A stretch of 32,137 nt of DNA from assembly GCA_050944055.1 (NCBI GenBank), contig JBMNQI010000021.1:1-32137 (forward strand). Reading direction: 5' to 3'. Each line of letters begins with the position of its first letter. Position 1 is the first letter of the stretch. Under the pieces are notes generated by a model. The model was not told the DNA's origin. It searched no databases and was given only the letters and a program-made list of their open reading frames with translations. The translations under genes were made by a program, and so were the position numbers. Below, in pieces: positions 7,095 to 16,362 of this stretch. This stretch comes from JBMNQI01 sp050944055 (GTDB lineage: Bacteria; Bacillota; Clostridia; Oscillospirales; Oscillospiraceae).

Positions 7095-10000
7095 ATGAAA
7101 GACCATCCGGGTGAATTATCCGTCTTTCCTCTCTCACTTAACCAGCGAAATATCTGGGATCTGGAGCAGGCGTATCCGGGAACGTCAATAAACGTGATAA
7201 GCACCACGATACGCGTCAGCGGGCGCGTAAATTTCCTGCTGCTCCAGAAAGCCCTGTCGCTCGTCCTGGAGGCCGACGCTTCTCTTCGCACGCGCCTTAC
7301 GCTTATGGACGCGGAGCCGATGCAGTACCATGCGCCTTTTGAAAACGAATCATTCCCGCTGCTGGACTTTTCAATGACCGACGAGGAGGGCATAGAGCAC
7401 TGGGCCAGCGCGCTCACGCGCGAGCCAATGAAGCTTTACGATTCTCCGCTGTGCCGTTTTTTTATGTTCCGCGTCAACGAGGAGACGGCCGGCGTCCTAA
7501 TTAAGACGCACCACATTATTTCAGACGGCTGGACGCAGGCCCTGCTGTGCAACAGAATCGGCGAAACCTATCTGGCCATGCTGGCGGGAGAAGAGCCCCG
7601 CCTTTCAGAGTCGCCTGACTATAAGCTCCATATCGAGGCCGAGCGCGAGTACCTCGCCTCTCCCGCCTATAAAAAGGACGAAAGCTTCTGGCGCTCCGAG
7701 CTTTCCCAGGGCTTTGACCCTGCCTCGCTCAAATCAGTCCGCAGCCCCGCCCTCAGCCATGTCGGCCGGCGGCGGACCTACAAGCTGCCGCAGGTCCTCA
7801 ACCACGCTATTTACAGCTTCTGCCGCGAGAAGCGCGTCGCCCCGTTTGCCGTTTTCTATATGGCTCTCGCCATATATCTCAGGCGTACTGGCTCCAGCCG
7901 CCGCTTCTCAATCGGGGTTCCCGTTTTTAACCGCACAAGCTATCTTTATAAGCAGATCTCCGGCATGTTCGTCAGCACGCTGCCGTTTATAGGCGAGGTG
8001 CACGACGATTGGAATCTTGAGGAGTTCTGCAAAGCGCTCTCAGAAAGCTGGTTTGACGTACTGCGGCATCAGAAGTTCCCGTTCTCGCACATGGTTCGGT
8101 TTTTGCCGGGAGAAGGGCCGCTTTTCAACATCGTTTTGTCGTATCAGGACAGCCGCATTATCAAAACCAGGGATGCGACCGTATTCTTTTCGGGCCGGTG
8201 GCATTATTCGGGCTACCAGTCCGAGCACCTGTGCATACACGTTACGAATGTTGAGGATGTCCGCCACTACTGCGTCGATTACGATTACCTCACACAGCTT
8301 TTTTCAGAGCACGACATAGACGAGCTGCACAATTACCTGTGCCGCATAATTAGCTTCGCGCTTGAGGACCCGACGCGCCGCCTCTCAGACCTGCCGCTTC
8401 TGGGCCTTGAGGAGAGGGAGCGCGTAATATATACCTTCAACCGTACGGACGCTCCGCTATGCGGCGGCGGGCTGTACGAAAAATTCTGCTCAGTTGTCGA
8501 CCGGTATCCAAACCGCGCGGCTGTCATATGGCGAAACGAGCGAAAGACATACGGCGAGATTCGCGATCTCGGCCGCCGGATTGCGGCGGCGCTTCCGGAG
8601 AAGGGCGAGCTTGTAGCCGTACTTCTGCCCCGCTCACCCGATATCTTCGCCGCCATGGCGGGGATTATGCAGCGCTCCTGCGCCTGGCTGCTCCTCCCGC
8701 CCGATACTCCCCGCCTCCGGCTGCTCGAAATCCTCAGGGAGAGCGGCGCCGGGCGTGTAATCTCCAATCCACAGCTCGGAAGCGGGCTGGGCCTGCCGCT
8801 TATTGACATCGGCAACCTGCCGGAGCCGATTGAGGAAGCTGCAGAACCCGAGCCTGACAGTCTTGCGTACGTCGTCTATACCTCGGGTTCTACAGGTAAG
8901 CCTAAAGGGGCTGAAATCTACGCCAAGAGCCTTTTAAACCTGGCCGAGGCAATGAGGCCGCTCTATGCGCGAGGAGCGCTGCTGTCAGTCAGCGGGCTTG
9001 GATTTGACGTTTTCATACTGGAAAGCGCCGCCGCCATGCTCAACGGGCGCACGGTAATCCTCACCCCGGAAGAAGACCTTGAATCTCCTTCAAGGCTTGC
9101 CTCGCTTATAACCGGCTACGGGGTCGGCTTCATATCCATAACGCCTTCCAGGCTCTCAGCCTTTATGAAGGACCCTGCCTTCAGCGCCTCCCTGCGCCGC
9201 CTTGAAACCATCGTCTGCGGGGGCGAAAATTTCCCTGGCGAGCTATTGCAGCGCCTGCGCTCTTTGACGTCCGCGAATATTTACAACCAGTACGGCCCGT
9301 CCGAGACCACCGTTGCCGTAAGCTGGCAGCTGCTAAACGACGCCAAGGAGATAACGATAGGCCGTCCCATGTCCAACTGCCGGTTTTACGTGCTTGATTC
9401 CCGCCGCAACCCGCTGCCCGTAGGCGTGTGGGGCGATCTCTATATAGGCGGTATCTGCGTCGGCCGGGGCTACCGCAACGACCCCGATAAGACGGAAGAG
9501 TGCTTCTTACACAGCCCGTTTGAGGACGGGGAGCGGATATATAAGACGGGCGATATAGCCTGCTGGACGGCTTCGGGCGAAATTATGCTCGCCGGAAGAG
9601 GCGATTCGCAGATTAAGCTGCGCGGGATTCGAATAGAGCCGCAGGAGATAGCGTCCCGCATTGCCGCCCATCCCGATGTGAACGAGGCGGCTGTCAAGGT
9701 CTGGGAAAGCGACGGAGTGAAAAGCCATATCATCGCTTACTATGTTTCAGCAAAACCAGTGCCCGAGACTGAGCTTCTGGCCTTTGCCGGGGAGTGGCTG
9801 CCCCACTATATGATTCCTGCCCGTATACTTAGGCTTGAATCTATGCCTCTTTCTCCGAGCGGCAAGATTGATATGAATCTCCTGCCGCCCCCTCCGGAGG
9901 ATATGGAGGCGGTGCAGCCGTCAACAGCGCTTGAATCCGACCTGCTGAAGATTTTCAGGGCTTCTCTTGGCCGTCCCGATCTCCACGCGGGCAGCGACTA

Positions 10001-13000
10001 CTTCCTGTCCGGAGGCACTTCGCTCAACGCGCTTGAGACGATAGGCGCCATTGAGGAAAAGACGGGCGTGCGCCTGCGCGTGTCTGATCTCTACGCCTGC
10101 CGCAACGCAGTCCGTCTTGCCGAGTTTATTTCAGGTAAGGGCAGCGGGCATTCGTCGCCGCCGCCCATCCCGAATGCCGGCAAGCGCGACAGCTACGTTC
10201 CGACTCCGGTGCAGAGGGGCATATACATAGAATCGCAGCTTGACCCCACCGGCATTGCATACAACATGCCGGGAGCTTTCCTGCTGCCAAACAGCCCGGA
10301 TCCCGAGCGTCTTGAAGACGCGTTCCGCGAGCTTATCTCCGGGGATTCAGTCCTCCGGACAAGCTTTGAGCAAGGCGGCGGGGGCATCGTCGCCAGGGTC
10401 TCCGAGAGAGTGGATTTTTCCCTGCCGGTTATGACGGGCGATTCCCTGAAAGACGTCTTTTCCCAATTTCTTCGTCCCTTCGACCTCTCCCGCGCGCCGC
10501 TTTTGCGCGCCGCGCTTTGGTATACGCCGGAGGGGCGCGCCGTGCTGCTGCTCGACGTGCACCACATAATCTGCGACGGCCTGAGCACTCCCATTTTGCT
10601 GGGAAGGCTTGACGCGCTGTACCGCGGCGAAGCTTTTCCGGCGCCGCTGACATATACAGACTACGCCTGTTTCCTGGAGAAAAACCAGGAAGACGAATCC
10701 CCCGTTTCCTATTGGCGTGAGAGCCTCTATCCCCTGCCCGAAATGCTGGAGCTTCCGACCGACTACAATCGCCCGGCCAGATTTGATTTCCGCGGTGAGC
10801 ATATAAACTTCCGGCTGTCCGCCGGGTTTACCGATAAGATAGAAAAATTCTGCTCCGATAATTCCATCACGCCGTTTATGTTCTTCTGCGGAGTTTTCGG
10901 CATACTGCTTCGTAAATACTCCGGCCAGGACGACATTATTATAGGAACGCCGGTCTCCAGCCGCATAAGGCCTGAGCTTATGGAGGTCTGCGGCCCGCTT
11001 ATTGATACTCTGCCCCTGCGGCTTCGCCCCCGGGGGCCTGTATCCGAATACTTCTCCTCTGTCAGCTCCGCGGTCATGAACCTGCTTGATAACCGCGGCG
11101 CGCCGCTTGAGAAAATCGTCGCAGCCCTGGACCCGCCCCGCAGCCTGGACAGGAGCCCGCTGTTCCAGGTGATATTCTCCATGCGGCCCATGGACGCCTC
11201 AGCCTTCAGCTTTGACGGCGGGAATCTTGTGCCGAAAAGCATAGAATCGGGCGTCTCCAAATTCGACCTCAGCCTTGAGGCGGCGTTTTCCGGCAGCCAG
11301 TGGTCGTTCGTACTGGAATACGCATCCTCTCTTTTCTCGCGCGGGACGATGGAAATCTACGCGCGCAGCTTTGAAGCTCTGATCAATTCCGTGCTTGGCG
11401 GCGGCAGCGTCGAAGCTCTCGAAACTGTTTCACAGGCAGACAGGCTTAAATACTTTGATAAGCCGAACCGGCTCTTCTCGCCCTACCTCGACTGGCCGCT
11501 GCACAGGCTGGTCGAAGAAAAGGCAATGCTCGCGCCGGAAGCGCCGGCCGTGATTTACCGCGGGGAGACAACCGATTTTGGCGCTTTGATCCGCCGCGCC
11601 AGGCTTATTGCCGGGCTCATCATAGAGCGCGGCGTCGTCCCGGGCGACCGCGTCGCCCTCTGCTGCCGCCGCAGCCCGGACATGCTGGCTGCTATGCTCG
11701 GCATTCTTATAGCCGGCGGCGCCTACGTGCCCTTCCTAAGCTCATACCCAAAGCAGCGTATCTCCTATATGCTCGAAAACTCCGGCTCAAAGCTTTTGCT
11801 TTGCGACGAAGAATCCAAACCCTGTCTGCCCGAAGAGCCGCCTTGCCCTGTCGTCCTGTTGTCCGAGAAATCGGATATGTTCACAGGCGAAATACCGCGC
11901 TCGGGCTCCGACCCGATTTACGTATTGTACACCTCCGGCTCGACCGGTCAGCCCAAAGGGGTGCAGGTCCCCCACCGCGCCATATCCAACCTGCTGGAAA
12001 GCATACGCGAGCTTATGGAGCCGCATTCGGGCCCGGTTTTGTGCTCAACGAATATTACTTTTGACATATTTATTACAGAAAGCCTGCTCGCGCTGGCGCA
12101 GGGCTTTGCCGTCGTGCTCGCCGACGAGGAGGAGATGATGCTGCCCTGGCGTCTTGCCGAGCTCATCATAGTCAATGGGGCATCAATCGCCCAGTTCACG
12201 CCTTCCCGCCTGCAGATGTGCCTCACTAACGAGGCTTTCCGCGAGGCCGCGTCGGTCGTGGAATTCATTATCGTGGCGGGAGAGGCCTTATCGCCGCATC
12301 TGGTCGATTCATGGTATTCGTTCAGTAAAGGCTGTTTAATCAACATGTACGGCCCCACGGAGGCCGCCGTATATGTCACGCAGGGCGAGATGCAAAAAGG
12401 CGGGCCTGTTACAATCGGCCGCCCGCTCCGCAACTGCAGGATATATGTGCTCGGGCAGGATCTTAAACCGCTTCCCCCGACGGCTGTCGGCGAATTGTGG
12501 CTTGCCGGCGAATGCCTGGCAGACGGGTATATAGGCCGCCCGGAGCTTACAGAAAAGGTGTTTTTACCGGATCCCTTCTTCCCCGGCAGGCGGATGTACC
12601 GTTCGGGCGACCTGGGACGGATCCGTTCAGACGGCCTTCTTGAATGCCTCGGCCGGATCGATTCCCAGATTAAGCTTAACGGCGTCCGCGTCGAGCTCGG
12701 CGAAGTAACCGGCGCTCTGACGGCCGCCGGTGCTACCGAAGCCGCCGTCTTGCCTGTGAAAAACCCAGACGGTTCGGCTTCCATCGTAGCGTTCATTTCT
12801 CCGGAAATCCTCAAGCCGGAGCTCGTGCGCTCCCGACTTGAACCGATGCTGCCTCAATACATGATGCCTTCCGAAATACATGTCCTGCCTTCCCTGCCCT
12901 ATAATTCAAGCGGTAAAATCGATCTGCCGAGGCTCAGGGAGATGAGAACAGAGCTGTCCTCAGAGCAGGACGACGAAATATGCGCGGAAACTGAAAATAA

Positions 13001-14465
13001 ACCGGATACTGCCCGGGAAGATGATATAAGGCGCGGGTCGTCCTCACTGCGTGATATCTGGCTCGAGGTGCTCGGGCGGAATGCCGTAGACCCGGGAATC
13101 AGCTTTTTCAGCCAGGGCGGCACATCGCTGGGAGCCCTGAACGTCCTCAGCCGTTATTTCAACCTCGGCCTGAGCATGACGCTCGCTGAGTTTTACGCAA
13201 ACCCCACTCTGGAGGCTCAGGAAAGGATACTGTTGGGCTCTTCCGGCCCGGCCGGCGGAGCAGTCGCGCTTCCCGCTTCCAGTGATAACGGAAGCTCCCA
13301 TGCCGCTGAGGCAGCCGAACCCTCCCCGTCAGCTATAGCCGGCTTTGCTTACCCTTCTCCAAAAGCTGCCCGGCTTCCAGAAGAGCCCGCCTCCGAGCCC
13401 AGGCTCTCTATTGAAGCCCCGGCGTCGGGCGCCAGCGAGGTGCTGCTGACAGGAGCGACCGGTTTTCTGGGCTGTCATCTTCTGCGCCTTCTGGTTGAAA
13501 GAGGCGAAACTGTACTCTGCACCCTGCGGGACGGGAATACTGAACGTCTTCTTGATACGCTGGGCTGGTACTTCGGCAGCGGCTGGGTTTACGGCAACCG
13601 AGAGCGTATAAAGCCGGTGCGCGGAGACATTACTCTCCCGCTTCTCGGTCTTTCAGAGGCTGAATTTGAAGCTCTGAAAGTCAGAATAAAATCAGTTTTC
13701 CACGCGGCCGCCGACGTAAGGCATTATACGGACGGTATTTCCTCCGAATCTGTGAACTTTATCGGCACGCGCAATATTATAGGGCTTGCAATGTCGGCCG
13801 GCGTACCGCTAAATCACATCTCAACCACAAGCGTCTCTGGAAGCTATTTAAAGTCCTCTCCGGGCACAGTAGCGGTATTTACAGAGAACGATCTTGACAT
13901 AGGCCAGAACTGGGACGAAAACGTCTATACAAAGACAAAATACCTCGCAGAATGCGCGGTTTTCGATTCGGCCAAAAGAGGACTGGTTTATAAGATTTTC
14001 AGGGTCGGCCGCCTGGTCGGCCGGGACAGCGACGGGGTTTTCATGAAGAACCCCGAGACAAACGCCTTCTGGCTGCTTGTCCGAGGCCTTCTGACGGTAG
14101 GCGCCATACCCGAATCAATCGCCGAAATGCCCGTTGATCTCACGCCCGTTGATATCTGCGCTGAGGCTATACTGACGCTTTCTGAATCGCCCAGCTCAGT
14201 CTTTCATATAATGTCGCCCTATCCTCTGGCTCTGCGCGAGGTTTTCCCCTCGCTGCCCGTTCTGCCCGATTCCTCCTTCGACTCCAGAGTCCGGGCCTCG
14301 GATCCCGACAAAACAGCAAGCCTTGTAAATTACTTAAATTCGTTCCGCCGCATGCGCAGCTGTGTAAAGGTTTCAGCTGAGGAAACCGTGCGCCTTCTCG
14401 GCCGGACGGGGTTTTCCTGGCCCAAGCCGCAAGTGTCGCGCCTTCTTGCGTCCTTCACCGGCTGA
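7095..14465 (+). CDS. Two-module nonribosomal peptide synthetase, C-A-T-C-A-T-R, terminal thioester reductase
   Basis: A 2456-residue cytosolic assembly line. Domain order: C1 with intact HHIISDG (about 139-145); A1 with YTSGSTGKPKG (about 595), NQYGPSETT, YKTGD and SGKID; T1 with FLSGGTSLNAL, pantetheine Ser about 976; C2 with HHIICDG (1156-1162); A2 with YTSGSTGQPKG (about 1612), NMYGPTEAA, YRSGD and SGKID; T2 with SFFSQGGTSLGAL, Ser about 2011; a Pro/Ala/Ser-rich linker; then an NAD(P)H-dependent reductase with TGATGFLG (2119-2126) and YTKTK (Y2278, K2282). There is no epimerase or thioesterase. A C domain at the very N-terminus suggests acylation of amino acid 1, fitting the ligase and carrier protein downstream. 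Predicted product: an N-acyl dipeptide aldehyde or alcohol. The ATG at 7095 lies 6 bases after GGAAGGTG. It is first in a six-gene operon. Amino acids are not confidently predicted. Confidence 0.95.
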   Translation: MKDHPGELSVFPLSLNQRNIWDLEQAYPGTSINVISTTIRVSGRVNFLLLQKALSLVLEADASLRTRLTLMDAEPMQYHAPFENESFPLLDFSMTDEEGIEHWASALTREPMKLYDSPLCRFFMFRVNEETAGVLIKTHHIISDGWTQALLCNRIGETYLAMLAGEEPRLSESPDYKLHIEAEREYLASPAYKKDESFWRSELSQGFDPASLKSVRSPALSHVGRRRTYKLPQVLNHAIYSFCREKRVAPFAVFYMALAIYLRRTGSSRRFSIGVPVFNRTSYLYKQISGMFVSTLPFIGEVHDDWNLEEFCKALSESWFDVLRHQKFPFSHMVRFLPGEGPLFNIVLSYQDSRIIKTRDATVFFSGRWHYSGYQSEHLCIHVTNVEDVRHYCVDYDYLTQLFSEHDIDELHNYLCRIISFALEDPTRRLSDLPLLGLEERERVIYTFNRTDAPLCGGGLYEKFCSVVDRYPNRAAVIWRNERKTYGEIRDLGRRIAAALPEKGELVAVLLPRSPDIFAAMAGIMQRSCAWLLLPPDTPRLRLLEILRESGAGRVISNPQLGSGLGLPLIDIGNLPEPIEEAAEPEPDSLAYVVYTSGSTGKPKGAEIYAKSLLNLAEAMRPLYARGALLSVSGLGFDVFILESAAAMLNGRTVILTPEEDLESPSRLASLITGYGVGFISITPSRLSAFMKDPAFSASLRRLETIVCGGENFPGELLQRLRSLTSANIYNQYGPSETTVAVSWQLLNDAKEITIGRPMSNCRFYVLDSRRNPLPVGVWGDLYIGGICVGRGYRNDPDKTEECFLHSPFEDGERIYKTGDIACWTASGEIMLAGRGDSQIKLRGIRIEPQEIASRIAAHPDVNEAAVKVWESDGVKSHIIAYYVSAKPVPETELLAFAGEWLPHYMIPARILRLESMPLSPSGKIDMNLLPPPPEDMEAVQPSTALESDLLKIFRASLGRPDLHAGSDYFLSGGTSLNALETIGAIEEKTGVRLRVSDLYACRNAVRLAEFISGKGSGHSSPPPIPNAGKRDSYVPTPVQRGIYIESQLDPTGIAYNMPGAFLLPNSPDPERLEDAFRELISGDSVLRTSFEQGGGGIVARVSERVDFSLPVMTGDSLKDVFSQFLRPFDLSRAPLLRAALWYTPEGRAVLLLDVHHIICDGLSTPILLGRLDALYRGEAFPAPLTYTDYACFLEKNQEDESPVSYWRESLYPLPEMLELPTDYNRPARFDFRGEHINFRLSAGFTDKIEKFCSDNSITPFMFFCGVFGILLRKYSGQDDIIIGTPVSSRIRPELMEVCGPLIDTLPLRLRPRGPVSEYFSSVSSAVMNLLDNRGAPLEKIVAALDPPRSLDRSPLFQVIFSMRPMDASAFSFDGGNLVPKSIESGVSKFDLSLEAAFSGSQWSFVLEYASSLFSRGTMEIYARSFEALINSVLGGGSVEALETVSQADRLKYFDKPNRLFSPYLDWPLHRLVEEKAMLAPEAPAVIYRGETTDFGALIRRARLIAGLIIERGVVPGDRVALCCRRSPDMLAAMLGILIAGGAYVPFLSSYPKQRISYMLENSGSKLLLCDEESKPCLPEEPPCPVVLLSEKSDMFTGEIPRSGSDPIYVLYTSGSTGQPKGVQVPHRAISNLLESIRELMEPHSGPVLCSTNITFDIFITESLLALAQGFAVVLADEEEMMLPWRLAELIIVNGASIAQFTPSRLQMCLTNEAFREAASVVEFIIVAGEALSPHLVDSWYSFSKGCLINMYGPTEAAVYVTQGEMQKGGPVTIGRPLRNCRIYVLGQDLKPLPPTAVGELWLAGECLADGYIGRPELTEKVFLPDPFFPGRRMYRSGDLGRIRSDGLLECLGRIDSQIKLNGVRVELGEVTGALTAAGATEAAVLPVKNPDGSASIVAFISPEILKPELVRSRLEPMLPQYMMPSEIHVLPSLPYNSSGKIDLPRLREMRTELSSEQDDEICAETENKPDTAREDDIRRGSSSLRDIWLEVLGRNAVDPGISFFSQGGTSLGALNVLSRYFNLGLSMTLAEFYANPTLEAQERILLGSSGPAGGAVALPASSDNGSSHAAEAAEPSPSAIAGFAYPSPKAARLPEEPASEPRLSIEAPASGASEVLLTGATGFLGCHLLRLLVERGETVLCTLRDGNTERLLDTLGWYFGSGWVYGNRERIKPVRGDITLPLLGLSEAEFEALKVRIKSVFHAAADVRHYTDGISSESVNFIGTRNIIGLAMSAGVPLNHISTTSVSGSYLKSSPGTVAVFTENDLDIGQNWDENVYTKTKYLAECAVFDSAKRGLVYKIFRVGRLVGRDSDGVFMKNPETNAFWLLVRGLLTVGAIPESIAEMPVDLTPVDICAEAILTLSESPSSVFHIMSPYPLALREVFPSLPVLPDSSFDSRVRASDPDKTASLVNYLNSFRRMRSCVKVSAEETVRLLGRTGFSWPKPQVSRLLASFTG

Positions 14466-14481
14466 TACGGAGGTGATCTGC

Positions 14482-16362
14482 TTGATACCTGATACCGCCG
14501 CCTCGCTGCTTGTAATACTATCGGCGGCGTCCATCGCCTTTATGGTCTGGTGTCTCTTTCCCAAAAAGGTGATGCTGCTTATTCACAAGCTTTACTTTGC
14601 GCTGTGCGCCTCGTTCGTATGGTGGTCAATAGTCCTGCTTTTCATGAAGTTTTCAGATCCCGAAAACGACACTCTGATGTACGTTCTGGACGCTCTGACG
14701 CAGCCGAGCGCTGCGTTCGCGCCTATCTTCATGCTCATGATAGCCATGACGTTTGTATCCGGCGTTGAGAAGATGCCGCGAAAATGGCTCCTGCTATTCA
14801 TAATCCCCGTTATCACCAACATAGTTGTATGGACAAACCCGCTGCACCACCTGCACTACAGGGTTTTCTCCGTGTTTCGCGAGGAGCTTGTCTTCGGCCC
14901 CTATATCTATGTTAACGGCGCGTACAACTACATCTGCACGATTGTGGCCTTGTTCATCACGCTGCGATTCGCAATAAAAAGCAAAAGCCGCGTCTACCTG
15001 ATGCAGGGTTTGCTTTTTACAATCGGCGACGTCGGCCCCCTGATAGTCAGCATCCTGGCTACGACCGGCATTGTCAAGATGAACATAGCCTCAACTCCGC
15101 TGAGCTTTATACTCATACTAATATTCCACTATATAGCGATATACCGCCTGCATATGCTCGATATAAAGCCTATAGCCACGCAGCACGTTTTAGACTGCAT
15201 ATCCGACTGCTATATGGTTCTCGCCGAAAACGGGCTCGTTTTAAGCTCCAACATGCCTTTCCGCGAGATATTCGGCAGACTGTACGGGATTTACGAAAAC
15301 CGCTATCTGAGCGACTGCGTAAAGGCGGAGGACATAGCCGGAAAGACAGCCATCTACAACCTGCTTACAAACGTCGAATCCTGCCGCAACAGCCGCTCAA
15401 CAATTTCCTATGAGCAGGCAGTAAACCTTAAAACCGACAGCGGCGAGTATCAAAAGCTGTACTATATAGCTGAGATAACTCCTCTCATAATAAGAGACAA
15501 GCTCAACGGATTTGTCGTGATATTCAAGGACATTACTCAGGTAAAAAGGAGCATGCAGCAGCTTCAGGACAGCCAGCGCCACATGATGGAAAACGAGCGC
15601 CTCGCATTTTTGGGCCAGATGGTGGGAGGACTGGCCCACAACCTGAAGACACCGATAATGAGCATCTCCGGTTGCATGTTCGCAGAGGAGAGCCTTATAA
15701 ACGAGGCCCTGGAATCCCTGGGGGATCCCGAGGTCACGGAAGACGACTACCGGGAGATATTCGCCGAAATGCAGGATTGGGTGCAAAAGGCGCGCGAATC
15801 CTGCGCGTATATGTCCGATATCATAACCGCGATAAAAGGGCAGGCCGCGAACGCAAGCACCTCCGCCGAGGATGTCTTTACACTGGACGAGCTTATTAAA
15901 CGCTCGACTCTGCTTATGAGGCACGAGCTCATGATAAACGGCTGTCACCTCGTTCCCGAGTATGATCCCAATACGGAAATTGTGCTAAACGGCGATATAA
16001 ACAACCTTATCCAGGTGCTCAACAACCTGATCTCAAACGCCATCTATGCTGAAAAGCTCACAAACGGCGATAAGATCTATATCGGCATTGAGCAGGACGA
16101 CACGCACCTGAGTTTGTATGTGAGAGATACCGGCCCCGGCGTGGAGCCGCGGGTTAAGCAAAGGCTGTTCAAGGAAATGGTGACAAGCAAGGGCTCCGCC
16201 GGGACCGGCCTTGGGCTGTACATATCAAACGCGGTGGTACGAGGCAAATTCGGGGGCTATATGTGGGTCCGCGACGTTCCATCTGGCGGAGCCATATTCG
16301 GCTTTGCCATACCGCTTGACAGAATATCAATCTCCAGAAACGAAAAGGTGGCAGAGAAATGA
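14482..16362 (+). CDS. 7TM-type membrane sensor histidine kinase with PAS domain
   Basis: About 626 residues. The N-terminal 230 residues hold about seven hydrophobic segments, as in the HisKA_7TM family of small-ligand sensors. A PAS-like region follows (VLDCISDCYMVLAENGLVLS), ending in FVVIFKDITQVKRS. The dimerisation helix carries LGQMVGGLAHNLKTPI, with the phospho-accepting His near residue 386. The ATPase domain has the N-box stretch VLNNLISNAIYAEKL, then DTGPGV and GTGLGLYIS. The start is TTG at 14482: GGAGGTGA at 14469-14476 lies 5 bases upstream, whereas the longer frame begins inside the NRPS gene. It follows the NRPS stop by 16 bases and overlaps the next gene by 4, so it belongs to the biosynthetic operon. 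It should signal to the HD-GYP regulator. Its ligand is unknown; the pathway product is an obvious candidate. Confidence 0.92.
   Translation: MIPDTAASLLVILSAASIAFMVWCLFPKKVMLLIHKLYFALCASFVWWSIVLLFMKFSDPENDTLMYVLDALTQPSAAFAPIFMLMIAMTFVSGVEKMPRKWLLLFIIPVITNIVVWTNPLHHLHYRVFSVFREELVFGPYIYVNGAYNYICTIVALFITLRFAIKSKSRVYLMQGLLFTIGDVGPLIVSILATTGIVKMNIASTPLSFILILIFHYIAIYRLHMLDIKPIATQHVLDCISDCYMVLAENGLVLSSNMPFREIFGRLYGIYENRYLSDCVKAEDIAGKTAIYNLLTNVESCRNSRSTISYEQAVNLKTDSGEYQKLYYIAEITPLIIRDKLNGFVVIFKDITQVKRSMQQLQDSQRHMMENERLAFLGQMVGGLAHNLKTPIMSISGCMFAEESLINEALESLGDPEVTEDDYREIFAEMQDWVQKARESCAYMSDIITAIKGQAANASTSAEDVFTLDELIKRSTLLMRHELMINGCHLVPEYDPNTEIVLNGDINNLIQVLNNLISNAIYAEKLTNGDKIYIGIEQDDTHLSLYVRDTGPGVEPRVKQRLFKEMVTSKGSAGTGLGLYISNAVVRGKFGGYMWVRDVPSGGAIFGFAIPLDRISISRNEKVAEK

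Noticed and set aside
11948..12814. 288-codon minus-strand frame within the NRPS gene
   Set aside because: Antisense to the A2 domain; biased composition, no motif.
14446..14481. Upstream start for the 7TM kinase overlapping the NRPS gene
   Set aside because: The Shine-Dalgarno at 14469-14476 lies after this start and fits the TTG at 14482.
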